From positions 1 to 13,180 of the forward strand of contig CAYZGO010000051.1 of assembly GCA_964478075.1 (NCBI GenBank): a stretch of DNA of 13,180 bases, given 5' to 3'. This stretch comes from DAOUEX01 sp034430235. GTDB taxonomy: Bacteria > Chloroflexota > Anaerolineae > UBA2200. Numbering within the stretch: position 1 is the stretch's first letter; each line of letters begins with the position of its first letter. Below, one piece after another: positions 6,906-13,130 of the stretch. Made by a program: the position numbers and the translations under genes. The notes under the pieces were generated by a model that saw nothing but the letters and a program-made list of their open reading frames with translations, had not been told where the DNA came from and ran no database searches.

Positions 6906-8990
6906 TCAATTGCACCGAAACGTCCAGCTGTATGAACCCCCTGCGTTGAAAGTCTTTGTGCCGCTTGCACTACCGCAGCAACTGGTAGTCCCTGTGTAAT
7001 TATAGGTCCCCGCCGGAACTGTATATGTTCTGTTATCCCGGGCAGGTATTGACCAATTATAGGAAGCGGGTCCGCTCAATTCGAGGTTCAAGGTGCAGTA
7101 GATGTTGTTGCGGACGGTTACCTCGGCTGTCCCACTAGGCCGTGTGGTGGGAGTAGGCATTGGTGCGGCGGTGGCAAGCCTTTTCAGGCAGATGGGCAGG
7201 TAGTAGGGGACTCCGACGGCAGGTGGTTCCACTCCACCGAGGTGAAGGCGGCCTGATCCGTACTGGTTGTCCTTGCCTCCCGAGCCCAGATCCATGGCAC
7301 GGCCCTCGAGGAAGCCCTGCAACTGGCTCACGCTGTAGCTCGGATAGGCGTTCTTGACAAGGGCTGCCGCACCAGCAACGTGCGGCGTGGCTGCCGAGGT
7401 GCCGTTGAACCCCCCTGCTCCATAGCTCACCGTCGAGACGTTAGCGTATGCTGCGATGTCTGGTTTGGTAGTCCCGCCAGTTGGGATGCCGCCGGAGCCG
7501 AGGGTGGGCCCTTGAGAGCTGTAGGACTCTAATGGATAAGGAGAGCTCACATCAACAGCGCCCACGGTGATGGCGTTCGGCGAATCAGCCGGGAAGCACA
7601 GACTACGCGCTGCCACGCGCTCGTCTAACCCCGGCATCTTCGCTGCAGTCAGAGTGAGGTAGACATTGCGGCTAGCGCTGTGTCTAGTGACCACCACCCC
7701 GTAGGGTGCCTCGTATGGAGCTGCGACGTAGATGAACTCCTCAGGCGTCTGGCCTCCCCCGCCATTTTGCGAGTAGGAGGACCCGGTAACGTACGTCCAA
7801 CCGGAGCCTGTCCAGCGGTATAGCTTCATGTCATAGTCTTGGTTGACGGCGGACCAGTCGTCCCAGTGCAAGCAGGCCTTGATCGGGTAACCTGCAGGGA
7901 TGACGTAGGCGTTGCCGTTCCCAGGTCCGAAGAAGTTGATGTTTTGATTAGGCGCCCACAGGTGGTTGCCAGAGCCGTCATTGGCGAAGTACCCGTCGTA
8001 GTGCACCTCCGCGTCGTTCCCCGCGGCTGTGGCATAGAAGATGCCGTGCGCCCGGGCATTGGCCACGATATCGGCCAGATACCCTGTGCCGTCACCCGGG
8101 CCGGAGAGGCACCAGCCCAGAGACATGGAGATGATGTCTACGCCCTCGTTGATGAGGTCGTTGACCGCATTGGCCAGCTCTACGTTAGTTCCCACCTTGT
8201 AGAGGTACATCGCAGCCTGAGGGGCCACGTCGTGCACAATTTCGGCGCAGGCTGTGCCATGCTTGCTGCCACCGATTCCCGAGCCAGTGTAGTCGCGGGT
8301 GCTTACAGAGGCTGGCAGATCGGTGCCCAGCAGTGCGGTGTATCCTTCGAATCCACCATCAACCACCGCGACTTTCACCCCGCTGCCTCTGTAGCCAGCC
8401 GAATGCCAGGCCGACGCGTTCGAGACCGCTACGCCTTCGGTTGTTCGGGCTCCGACCGACACGGGCTCGAGCGGTATCGCTCGCCGTGGGTCACGGACTA
8501 GCCATACATCCGCCCGCCCGGCCAGCGATTCCAAAGCGTCAATGGGCACCAGGGCCTGCAGCAGTGTCTGGTAGTCGCCTTGGTACTCGCCGCCAAGGGC
8601 CTCGACGGTCTCTCGAATGGCAGCCATCGCTTCCCTGTCTGCCACTACCTCCACCTGCACGCGCTCATCGCGGAGAACCATCTCTCGCGTCTCGGCAAAG
8701 GTTTGTGCCTCGGCCTGGCCGCCACGACGGTACGCTTCCAGCAACTGGTTCAGCGACGTGCCCAGTTTGGGATTACCCCTGGCTGGCTTCTCGATGTCCT
8801 CTGGAGGTACCATGGGCGCCACGGTTATGGTGCTCCATCCCGTGGGCTCCCCGTCCTCCAGCGTGGGAGGGGGATCTCCTGCGCCAACTGTGCTGCTCGA
8901 TAAGACGAGCGCGATGGCCAGAACCAGGCCGAGTAGCCGCATCAGCCATGCCCTAACGTAGGATGCCCTTAACTCCGTTCTCTTCGTCAT
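6906..8990 (-). CDS. Secreted subtilase (peptidase S8) with inserted and C-terminal domains
   Basis: 694-residue serine protease. A signal peptide (about 1-37, no lipobox) is followed by an I9-like prodomain (72-171) and the catalytic domain (about 190-585). The triad and oxyanion residue are intact: D211 (VAVVDGG), H244 (SKHGTACAE), N325 (TAAGND) and S532 (NGTSAATPHVAGAA). N325 and S532 lie 207 residues apart; a beta-rich insertion of about 115 residues (340-450, with HWDDW, DYDMKLY and APYGVVV) resembles a pre-peptidase/P-type domain placed inside the protease. After the motif YYLPICLKR (596-604), typical of Chloroflexota exoproteins, comes a Thr/Pro linker and a 75-residue C-terminal domain with four cysteines. 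AAGGAGG at 8998-9004 supports the start. A promoter lies at 9162-9190. The free-standing prodomain lipoprotein is encoded next downstream. Confidence 0.95.
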   Translation of the reverse strand: MTKRTELRASYVRAWLMRLLGLVLAIALVLSSSTVGAGDPPPTLEDGEPTGWSTITVAPMVPPEDIEKPARGNPKLGTSLNQLLEAYRRGGQAEAQTFAETREMVLRDERVQVEVVADREAMAAIRETVEALGGEYQGDYQTLLQALVPIDALESLAGRADVWLVRDPRRAIPLEPVSVGARTTEGVAVSNASAWHSAGYRGSGVKVAVVDGGFEGYTALLGTDLPASVSTRDYTGSGIGGSKHGTACAEIVHDVAPQAAMYLYKVGTNVELANAVNDLINEGVDIISMSLGWCLSGPGDGTGYLADIVANARAHGIFYATAAGNDAEVHYDGYFANDGSGNHLWAPNQNINFFGPGNGNAYVIPAGYPIKACLHWDDWSAVNQDYDMKLYRWTGSGWTYVTGSSYSQNGGGGQTPEEFIYVAAPYEAPYGVVVTRHSASRNVYLTLTAAKMPGLDERVAARSLCFPADSPNAITVGAVDVSSPYPLESYSSQGPTLGSGGIPTGGTTKPDIAAYANVSTVSYGAGGFNGTSAATPHVAGAAALVKNAYPSYSVSQLQGFLEGRAMDLGSGGKDNQYGSGRLHLGGVEPPAVGVPYYLPICLKRLATAAPMPTPTTRPSGTAEVTVRNNIYCTLNLELSGPASYNWSIPARDNRTYTVPAGTYNYTGTTSCCGSASGTKTFNAGGSYSWTFRCN

Positions 8991-9085
8991 TGCACTTCCT
9001 CCTTGTCTAGTTTTGATCTGTTAATGGGTCGAAAGTGAAGCCGTGAAAAGACCTTGCTAGAGAAACACTCCCGCGCCTGAAGTGC

Positions 9086-9116
9086 TCGTAGTGGCGACGC
9101 AAGTCGCCCTTTCCCA
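9086..9116. repeat. GTAGTGGCGAC palindromic repeat, copy 1
   Basis: TCGTAGTGGCGACGCAAGTCG then CCCTTTCCCA; the core GGCGAC (9093-9098), GCAA, GTCGCC (9103-9108) is a perfect 6-bp hairpin. A close copy is at 11616-11645 in the same orientation. This copy lies within the subtilase mRNA leader, so it could also fold in the transcript. Confidence 0.75.
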
Positions 9117-9161
9117 GACCTGAAAGGCCTGTAATGGACGATTGCCTTTCCCTCCACTTCT

Positions 9162-9190
9162 ATTATATCATAAAGAGGCACGTCTGTCTA
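9162..9190 (-). promoter_or_regulatory. Sigma-70 promoter of the subtilase gene
   Basis: On the minus strand, TAGACA (9185-9190) and a perfect TATAAT (9162-9167) are spaced by 17 nt. Transcription would begin near 9155, leaving a leader of about 165 nt that includes the GGCGAC hairpin repeat. Confidence 0.8.
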
Positions 9191-9231
9191 TACCGCGTGT
9201 TCGGGTGTTATTTGCAATTCAAAAGTGAACC

Positions 9232-9247
9232 ATTTGCAGCTGCAAAT
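9232..9247. promoter_or_regulatory. Perfect 16-bp palindrome upstream of the subtilase promoter
   Basis: ATTTGCAGCTGCAAAT is a perfect palindrome centred about 85 bp upstream of the predicted subtilase transcription start. Nearby TTTGCAATTCAAA (9210-9222) repeats part of it. A symmetrical AT-flanked site in this place suits a dimeric regulator; no cognate regulator is encoded in the window. Confidence 0.45.
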
Positions 9248-9294
9248 TGAACTCGTCAAGGCAGATTTCTCCTGGACTCATAGGGAAGCAATAC

Positions 9295-9366
9295 GTAACG
9301 CTTAGTGTGAATGAGTATCTAATGTTCAGCGGTAGTTGCGCAGTCCCCGGAGCGGGGTACTGCCGC
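9295..9366. repeat. Dispersed repeat family B, copy 1 (with cruciform)
   Basis: 9295-9339 matches the reverse complement of 12570-12614 at 36 of 45 positions, including ATGTTCAGCGG. Nested stems follow: GCGGTAGT (9329-9336) with ACTGCCGC (9359-9366), and CCCCG (9345-9349) with CGGGG (9353-9357). There is no gene here; the short frames reading through are produced by the repeat. Confidence 0.7.
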
Positions 9367-9428
9367 GCGTTAGCAACGTCCAGTCGCGAGTGCAGTGCCG
9401 TGCTTTGCTTACCCGCAGTGCCTTTGTC

Positions 9429-9481
9429 TTTACGCCACCTCTGGTCTTTGCGCCAGAGGCGTAAACGGAAGGCGTAAACGG
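9429..9481. repeat. TTTACGCC palindromic dispersed repeat, copy 2
   Basis: Positions 9451-9481 are identical to 2657-2687. Before them lies an extra half unit, TTTACGCC (9429-9436), and CCTCTGG (9438-9444) can pair with CCAGAGG (9453-9459), making a longer composite palindrome than copy 1. Confidence 0.85.
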
Positions 9482-9660
9482 CAACTGCTGGAGAACGTAG
9501 GGAAAACAAGGCATTCGTGTCGACGATCGTAGCTCCTGTCCCTCAGGATGGAATCCAGAAGCTAACTTCCCGGACGCCCTAGAGCAGATCATAGACTTCC
9601 GGATCTGGTGGAACGACAAATGGTGCACTCTGTCAGCTGCGCCTTGCAAGAACTCAGAGT

Positions 9661-9928
9661 TCACTTTTCAACTGCTCCTAACATACCCCGTGTTTTGGTG
9701 ATTACCCGCATCTTGCCATTGGCAGGGTTGGGATCGGACTGCATCAGGGCTGTACATAGGCATAGATATCGAACCCGTAGCCCAGGTAGGCCTTGCGGTA
9801 GTCCTCCCAGGCAACTCAATAACCCCCCGTTACTGTATTAGCGGCGATGGCTGGCAAATGCTGCTTTTCTTCGGCGTTGCAGACTGCCATCTCATCGCCA
9901 AAGAATGCACGCTCAACTTCTTGTCTGC
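9661..9928 (-). pseudogene. Possible decayed coding fragment of unknown type
   Basis: Directly downstream of the M28 gene, the minus strand reads protein-like in one frame: about 38 residues from GDLSRQEVERAFFGDEMA to a TGA at 9816-9818, then in the same frame VAWEDYRKAYLGYGFDIYAY up to a TGA at 9744-9746. A new frame starts at the overlapping ATG (9742-9744) and gives a 27-residue peptide, MQSDPNPANGKMRVITKTRG then MLGAVEK. None has a ribosome site. This could be a gene broken by stops and a frameshift, or chance. The family was not recognised. The remaining 9482-9660 holds nothing identifiable. Confidence 0.25.
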
Positions 9929-11128
9929 TCAGGTCGCCTGGTCCAACTCTGCAAGACGTCGAATCGTCGCTTCGGCGAAATCCACGACGTGCACTGGCAG
10001 CGTCTCGTCCACGTTCTCAATGGTATCGCTAGGGCGGTGCAGGTTGGCAATCAGCCCCTGTTCATCCTGGGCCGACAGGGTGAGGCTTGGTATGCCTGCG
10101 CGTGCGAACCAGATGCTGTCAAAGTCGCCAGTGTGCCAGATGCCCGGTTTCACGTCGCTGAAGCGGGGCTCGCTGGCGGCGGTCTCCAGTGCCGCATCTA
10201 CCAGCGGATTGTCGTAGACGACGTTAGTAATGCTGCCGGTGCGCGTGATGACCTTGACATGGCCACTGCCCAGGTTGTCAAAGTTGAGCACGTAAGTGTG
10301 CTGCGGGTCCAGTTCCCCCTGGTGCGCCATGTAGTAGGCTCTGGCGCCCACCATGCTGACTTCCTCAGCACCAGTGAGCACAACTTCGACCTGCCAGCCT
10401 GGGATGGGCTTGCGCCACAGGCGCTCAGCAGTGGACACAGCGATTGCAGCGCCCGTGGCGTTGTCATTTGCGCCATTGGTGTAGCCGAAGCGCAGGTAGT
10501 CAATGCTTGCTATCAATCCCTGTGCCAAGAAATAGACGACCAGCAGCCAGCGCAGCCAGGTCACGATTGGCTGCCCAAATCCCAGGACGTCCAACAAGGC
10601 GACCGCTACGGCAACCACCATCAGACCGAGGCTCATCAGCAATGACTGGCGAAAGCTCTTCACCATAGAGGGCAGGTAGAGCACGGAAACAGGCGCAGAA
10701 TCGTAATGCCCCATCAGCACCAGTTTCTTTTTGGCAGGATTCCGCGCAACTGATCGCGGGACGTGGCCAATGACATTCTGCGACCTGCCATGGGGTGGGA
10801 GCAGTGAAACTGGCGAGGCACGCCAGTCGAAGTGGAGTAAAGCCGTCGCTGCGCAGACAGCGACCAGGATGAAAGCAAACCACGATGCGACTGGCGTGAG
10901 CAGCAGGCCGACAACGAGGCCACCGATGAGCCACCAGACCTCCCAGATGTACGTCACGGGGGTACTAAAGGCCTGGCGCTCAACCTCTGCGCCGAGGCGC
11001 CGGAGGTGACCTTCCAAAATGTCAGCAGCACGACGTTCTTGTGCTGTGGTTGCGCCCCGGTGTCGCAGGGCGGCCAGGTCGCGAACGACGACCATAGGAT
11101 CGAGGGTTGGCCCGGACAGAGTAGACAT
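9929..11128 (-). CDS. Membrane M28-family metallopeptidase with inserted helices
   Basis: 399-residue zinc aminopeptidase-like protein. All M28 metal ligands and the catalytic acid are visible: H141 and D143 (MGHYDSAP; D143 is the conserved H-x-D aspartate), D222 (NDNATGA), E255 catalytic and E256 ligand (GAEEVSM), D284 (NFDNLGSG) and H364 (LHRPSDT). Two hydrophobic helices (about 61-79 and 82-100) precede the H-x-D motif. Two more (about 163-184 and 188-207) are inserted between H-x-D and the next aspartate, splitting the catalytic domain. It should act at the membrane on peptides; the substrate is unknown. The start at 11128 is chosen because AGGAGG (11135-11140) lies 6 nt upstream and the 100 residues of upstream open frame are not family-like. 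A plausible promoter is at 11160-11188. Confidence 0.92.
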   Translation of the reverse strand: MSTLSGPTLDPMVVVRDLAALRHRGATTAQERRAADILEGHLRRLGAEVERQAFSTPVTYIWEVWWLIGGLVVGLLLTPVASWFAFILVAVCAATALLHFDWRASPVSLLPPHGRSQNVIGHVPRSVARNPAKKKLVLMGHYDSAPVSVLYLPSMVKSFRQSLLMSLGLMVVAVAVALLDVLGFGQPIVTWLRWLLVVYFLAQGLIASIDYLRFGYTNGANDNATGAAIAVSTAERLWRKPIPGWQVEVVLTGAEEVSMVGARAYYMAHQGELDPQHTYVLNFDNLGSGHVKVITRTGSITNVVYDNPLVDAALETAASEPRFSDVKPGIWHTGDFDSIWFARAGIPSLTLSAQDEQGLIANLHRPSDTIENVDETLPVHVVDFAEATIRRLAELDQAT

Positions 11129-11159
11129 AGAAAGCCTCCTGATTCTGCGTGTTGGGCAA

Positions 11160-11188
11160 ATAGTAGCACACTTTGCCTCATTCCTCAA
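11160..11188 (-). promoter_or_regulatory. Likely promoter of the M28 peptidase gene
   Basis: On the minus strand, TTGAGG (11183-11188) and TACTAT (11160-11165) are 17 nt apart, each with four or five of six consensus bases. A start near 11153 gives a leader of about 25 nt, which fits the AGGAGG/ATG start at 11128 and argues against the upstream extension of the frame. Confidence 0.55.
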
Positions 11189-11298
11189 CTTCCGACTTGT
11201 GCAGGGAGCGTATAGTGAACTGCGTGCGCAACGTGGTGGACAAAACCAGGCTGCAGCGTGAACGCCAGGAGTCTCAGTAGATCCAATTCTCTCGGCCT

Positions 11299-11338
11299 GG
11301 ATTGCCAGATCTAGGCCAGGAGCGGGATTTGGCAATCC
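11299..11338. repeat. Hairpin repeat family A, copy 2
   Basis: GGATTGCCAGAT (11299-11310) pairs with ATTTGGCAATCC (11327-11338) over 12 bp including one G-U. Compared with copy 1 (1506-1546), the C-A mismatch is a T-A pair here and one C is a T that still wobble-pairs, so pairing is kept despite divergence. Confidence 0.7.
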
Positions 11339-11363
11339 CCTCGGAGCCATTGGTGAGTTTCTG

Positions 11364-11579
11364 GTGCGCGGCAACGCGGCTATTCTCGTGGGTGTCCAAC
11401 ATGAGAAGGTAGGCGCGCTGCCTACCATCCCACGTACACACTGTCATGTCAGACGCGGCTTTGTATTGCCCATGGTGCGTCTTCCTGAGCCAGCGTCTGC
11501 CCGACACTGGGTGCACCCTCTGGAACTGGAAGGCGCCGCAGTGCTCGTCCTGAACACAGCCCGCTTCGAGCAATTGTAG
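11364..11579 (+). CDS. Doubtful small ORF, unknown
   Basis: A 71-codon frame starts at GTG with GGTGAG (11352-11357) 6 nt upstream. Its C-terminal half (HWVHPLELEGAAVLVLNTAR) reads protein-like, and GC is highest at codon position 1 and lowest at position 2, as in real genes. No family was recognised, the same DNA is open on the opposite strand, and it begins beside a hairpin repeat, so it may not be a gene. It would be the only plus-strand gene in this half of the window. Confidence 0.25.
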   Translation: MRGNAAILVGVQHEKVGALPTIPRTHCHVRRGFVLPMVRLPEPASARHWVHPLELEGAAVLVLNTARFEQL

Positions 11580-11615
11580 GAAAGCTGGAGCTCCGTCAAT
11601 GTTGACCTGATTGGT

Positions 11616-11645
11616 TCGTAGTGGCGATGCTAGTCGCCTTTCCCA
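11616..11645. repeat. GTAGTGGCGAC palindromic repeat, copy 2
   Basis: TCGTAGTGGCGATGCTAGTCG then CCTTTCCCA closely matches 9086-9116. GGCGA and TCGCC still pair around the changed loop. The flanks TCGTAGT and TTTCCCA are conserved in both copies. Confidence 0.75.
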
Positions 11646-11711
11646 TTGATTTGTGTTGGGTTTGCGCGCAGTCGCAGCGAAGACCAGTCACCGCAAAGCC
11701 TCTGGTCTGCG

Positions 11712-11785
11712 CTGCCAGCCCCACATGTTGGGGCTGGCAGTTCCTCTGAAGTGCAGTTCAGAGGAACTGCCGCATTGATTTGCGG
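11712..11785. repeat. Three consecutive hairpins
   Basis: Stem 1: CTGCCAGCCCCA (11712-11723) with TGGGGCTGGCAG (11729-11740), perfect 12 bp. Stem 2: AGTTCCTCTGAA (11739-11750) with TTCAGAGGAACT (11757-11768), perfect 12 bp, sharing two bases with stem 1. Stem 3: CCGCA (11770-11774) with TGCGG (11781-11785). They lie downstream of the small membrane protein gene on the minus strand, so they may end its transcript. No U-tract follows. Confidence 0.75.
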
Positions 11786-11813
11786 TGCCCTATCACCACC
11801 CCTGGGTCGCGCG

Positions 11814-12134
11814 TTACCTCGTCTTGAGGTAGTAAGCCGTCTCGCGCGTGTTCTGCTCGATGTCAAGGAGGAGGTGGATCAGTTCACCGGCTGCGTATAT
11901 GAACAGGAAGTATAGGACACTGCCCAGTCCCATGATTATGGCTCCCACCACCGCGCCAATGGTGGTGTTCATTGCCAGGTCTCGATAGGCACGTGCTCCT
12001 AGACCTCCAAGACCTCCCGCTACTGCACCGATGACAAGAAGGATGGCTCCGAGAAGTCCGAGAACCAACACGATCCAGGCCAGCACTTTGATTAGGGTGG
12101 CTACGATGCGCAACACGCGATACCTTTGTTCCAT
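11814..12134 (-). CDS. Small membrane protein of unknown function (106 aa)
   Basis: 106 residues with two hydrophobic segments (about 9-39 and 59-83), a glycine-rich turn between them (GGLGGLG) and a polar C-terminus with LLLDIEQNTRETAYYLK that looks amphipathic. The pattern of a conserved E-L-I-x-L-L-L-D-I-E-x-N-T after the last helix recurs in small bacterial membrane proteins without known function; this family memory is not a firm assignment. The ATG at 12134 is preferred to the one at 12152 because AAAGGAG (12143-12149) lies 8 nt upstream of it. A strong promoter (12199-12227) overlaps the end of the preceding gene. Three hairpins follow downstream. Confidence 0.8.
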   Translation of the reverse strand: MEQRYRVLRIVATLIKVLAWIVLVLGLLGAILLVIGAVAGGLGGLGARAYRDLAMNTTIGAVVGAIIMGLGSVLYFLFIYAAGELIHLLLDIEQNTRETAYYLKTR

Positions 12135-12198
12135 GAGGATAGCTCCTTTCATTGCTTATCAATAGATGGTGCCGTGGCTTCTGTCTGACTTGACTGGC

Positions 12199-12227
12199 AT
12201 TATATCAGGGTTTTCTCTTTTTCACAA
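12199..12227 (-). promoter_or_regulatory. Promoter overlapping the end of the upstream gene
   Basis: On the minus strand, TTGTGA (12222-12227) and a perfect TATAAT (12199-12204) are 17 nt apart. The -35 lies inside the coding end of the 85-residue gene, and the -10 contains its TAA stop. It would drive the 106-residue membrane protein gene. Confidence 0.78.
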
Positions 12228-12457
12228 CTTTCGTCTGGTGGTTGTACCTCTGTCTGCTCCTCTGGGGTTGCTTGATCCAGTTGCTGCAGGCCTTCTGCCA
12301 CCCGTGCCTGGAGATGCTGTACCAGCAAGGTTAGAACAGCAATGACCAGCGGCAATTGCCAGTAGAAGTCGCCCTCGATGTAGTACCAGGCCACAGCAAG
12401 TGCTGTGGCCAGTAGAACTCGCAGGGCGAGGCTCTTCCATCTGCTTGTGGTGAACAC
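12200..12457 (-). CDS. Small membrane protein of unknown function (85 aa)
   Basis: 85 residues counted from GTG at 12457. Two hydrophobic segments (about 9-27 and 31-47) are separated by YYIEGDFYW, and a Gln/Glu-rich soluble tail follows (48-85, with PEEQTEVQPPDE). The GTG is preferred because AGGAGG lies 4 nt upstream; the longer open frame to 12532 starts inside the probable promoter region. The family was not recognised. It is followed on the same strand, 65 nt on, by the 106-residue membrane protein gene, which has its own promoter; both may also be read as one transcript. Confidence 0.68.
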   Translation of the reverse strand: MFTTSRWKSLALRVLLATALAVAWYYIEGDFYWQLPLVIAVLTLLVQHLQARVAEGLQQLDQATPEEQTEVQPPDESCEKEKTLI

Positions 12458-12493
12458 TTGCCCTCCTGTCTGAGCGCATTGCCTACGCTCGCC

Positions 12494-12499
12494 ATTATA
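12494..12499 (-). promoter_or_regulatory. Extended -10 promoter candidate for the 85-aa gene
   Basis: A perfect TATAAT on the minus strand (12494-12499) is preceded by TGG, giving an extended -10 (TGn). No good -35 is visible at 17 nt. Transcription would start about 30 nt upstream of the GTG at 12457. Confidence 0.5.
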
Positions 12500-12561
12500 C
12501 CAAAGTTCCTGGTGCACCTGGCAGTGCACCACGGCAAATGAAGATAGGACGCCGCTGACCC

Positions 12562-12614
12562 GCGGCAGTGCAACTGCCGCTGAACATCAGGCACTGATTC
12601 ACACCAAACGCTGC
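12562..12614. repeat. Dispersed repeat family B, copy 2 (inverted)
   Basis: 12570-12614, read on the minus strand, matches 9295-9339 at 36 of 45 positions. It overlaps a perfect hairpin, GCGGCAGT (12562-12569), GCA, ACTGCCGC (12573-12580). The next 330 nt (12615-12943) hold only a short stem, CTGGCGGA with TTCGCCAG near 12662-12681, and no credible gene. Confidence 0.7.
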
Positions 12615-12943
12615 AACTGCGAGGGAACAGTGAACGAACACCATTATGCTCCAGGTGGCTTGCTGGCGGACGAGTTCGCCAGTACAATATGCCACTGAAT
12701 GCCTCTCCGGAAAGTCAGCAGAGACAGCTCCTCGCGCCATGTCCTTGGCGCAGCCCAAGGGCAGCATCCACGGAGCGAAGTGGAGTGGGCACACTGTCGG
12801 ACCACTGGGCGTGCCCCTTGCCATGCTCAGGATGCTACGCAAGGAGCCCAGCCTGCTGTTCTTCAGATAGGTTCTAAGAGCGTGTCTGAAATTAGCCGGA
12901 GTGCCGACTATGGGATACCGCCAAGCATGAAAATGTCATTGCG

Positions 12944-13082
12944 AGGTTTTCCATGACGCATCCGCGCCACTCATTGTGTAAGAACATCCGATCTGTCATT
13001 GCGACGAGCGCAGCGAGGACACTTGCACCTGCGCTGCAAGTGCAGGTGAGCAATCTCCACCTATGGCTGAGAGGGGATTGCT
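12944..13082. repeat. TGTCATTGCGA repeat region with stems
   Basis: TGTCATTGCGA occurs at 12944 and again near 12995, the second followed by CGAGCGCAGCGAGG. CACTTGCA (13020-13027) pairs with TGCAAGTG (13035-13042), in competition with CACCTGC (13026-13032) and GCAGGTG (13042-13048). AGCAATCTCC (13049-13058) pairs with GGGGATTGCT (13073-13082), one mismatch. The TCATTGCGA...GCAATCTC wording resembles a dispersed repeat common in bacterial intergenic DNA (from memory, not checked). Confidence 0.55.
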
Positions 13083-13130
13083 TGGCCCCACTCCGCTTCG
13101 CTTCGGGGACTCCCGTTGGTCGCTACACTC

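Noticed and set aside
7839..8501. 220-residue plus-strand open frame
   Set aside because: Antisense to the catalytic domain of the subtilase, whose motifs are unmistakable.
8987..9181. 64-residue frame upstream of the subtilase
   Set aside because: It spans the promoter -10 and leader hairpin repeat and overlaps the subtilase start; no ribosome site supports it.
9905..10645. 246-residue plus-strand open frame
   Set aside because: Antisense to the M28 peptidase, whose metal ligands are all present.
11129..11428. 100-residue N-terminal extension of the M28 peptidase
   Set aside because: Not family-like, crosses the likely promoter, and the start at 11128 has a strong AGGAGG site.
12495..12842. 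115-residue minus-strand open frame
   Set aside because: It is made largely of family B repeat DNA and lacks a ribosome site; the shared LMFSGSC peptide is a repeat by-product.
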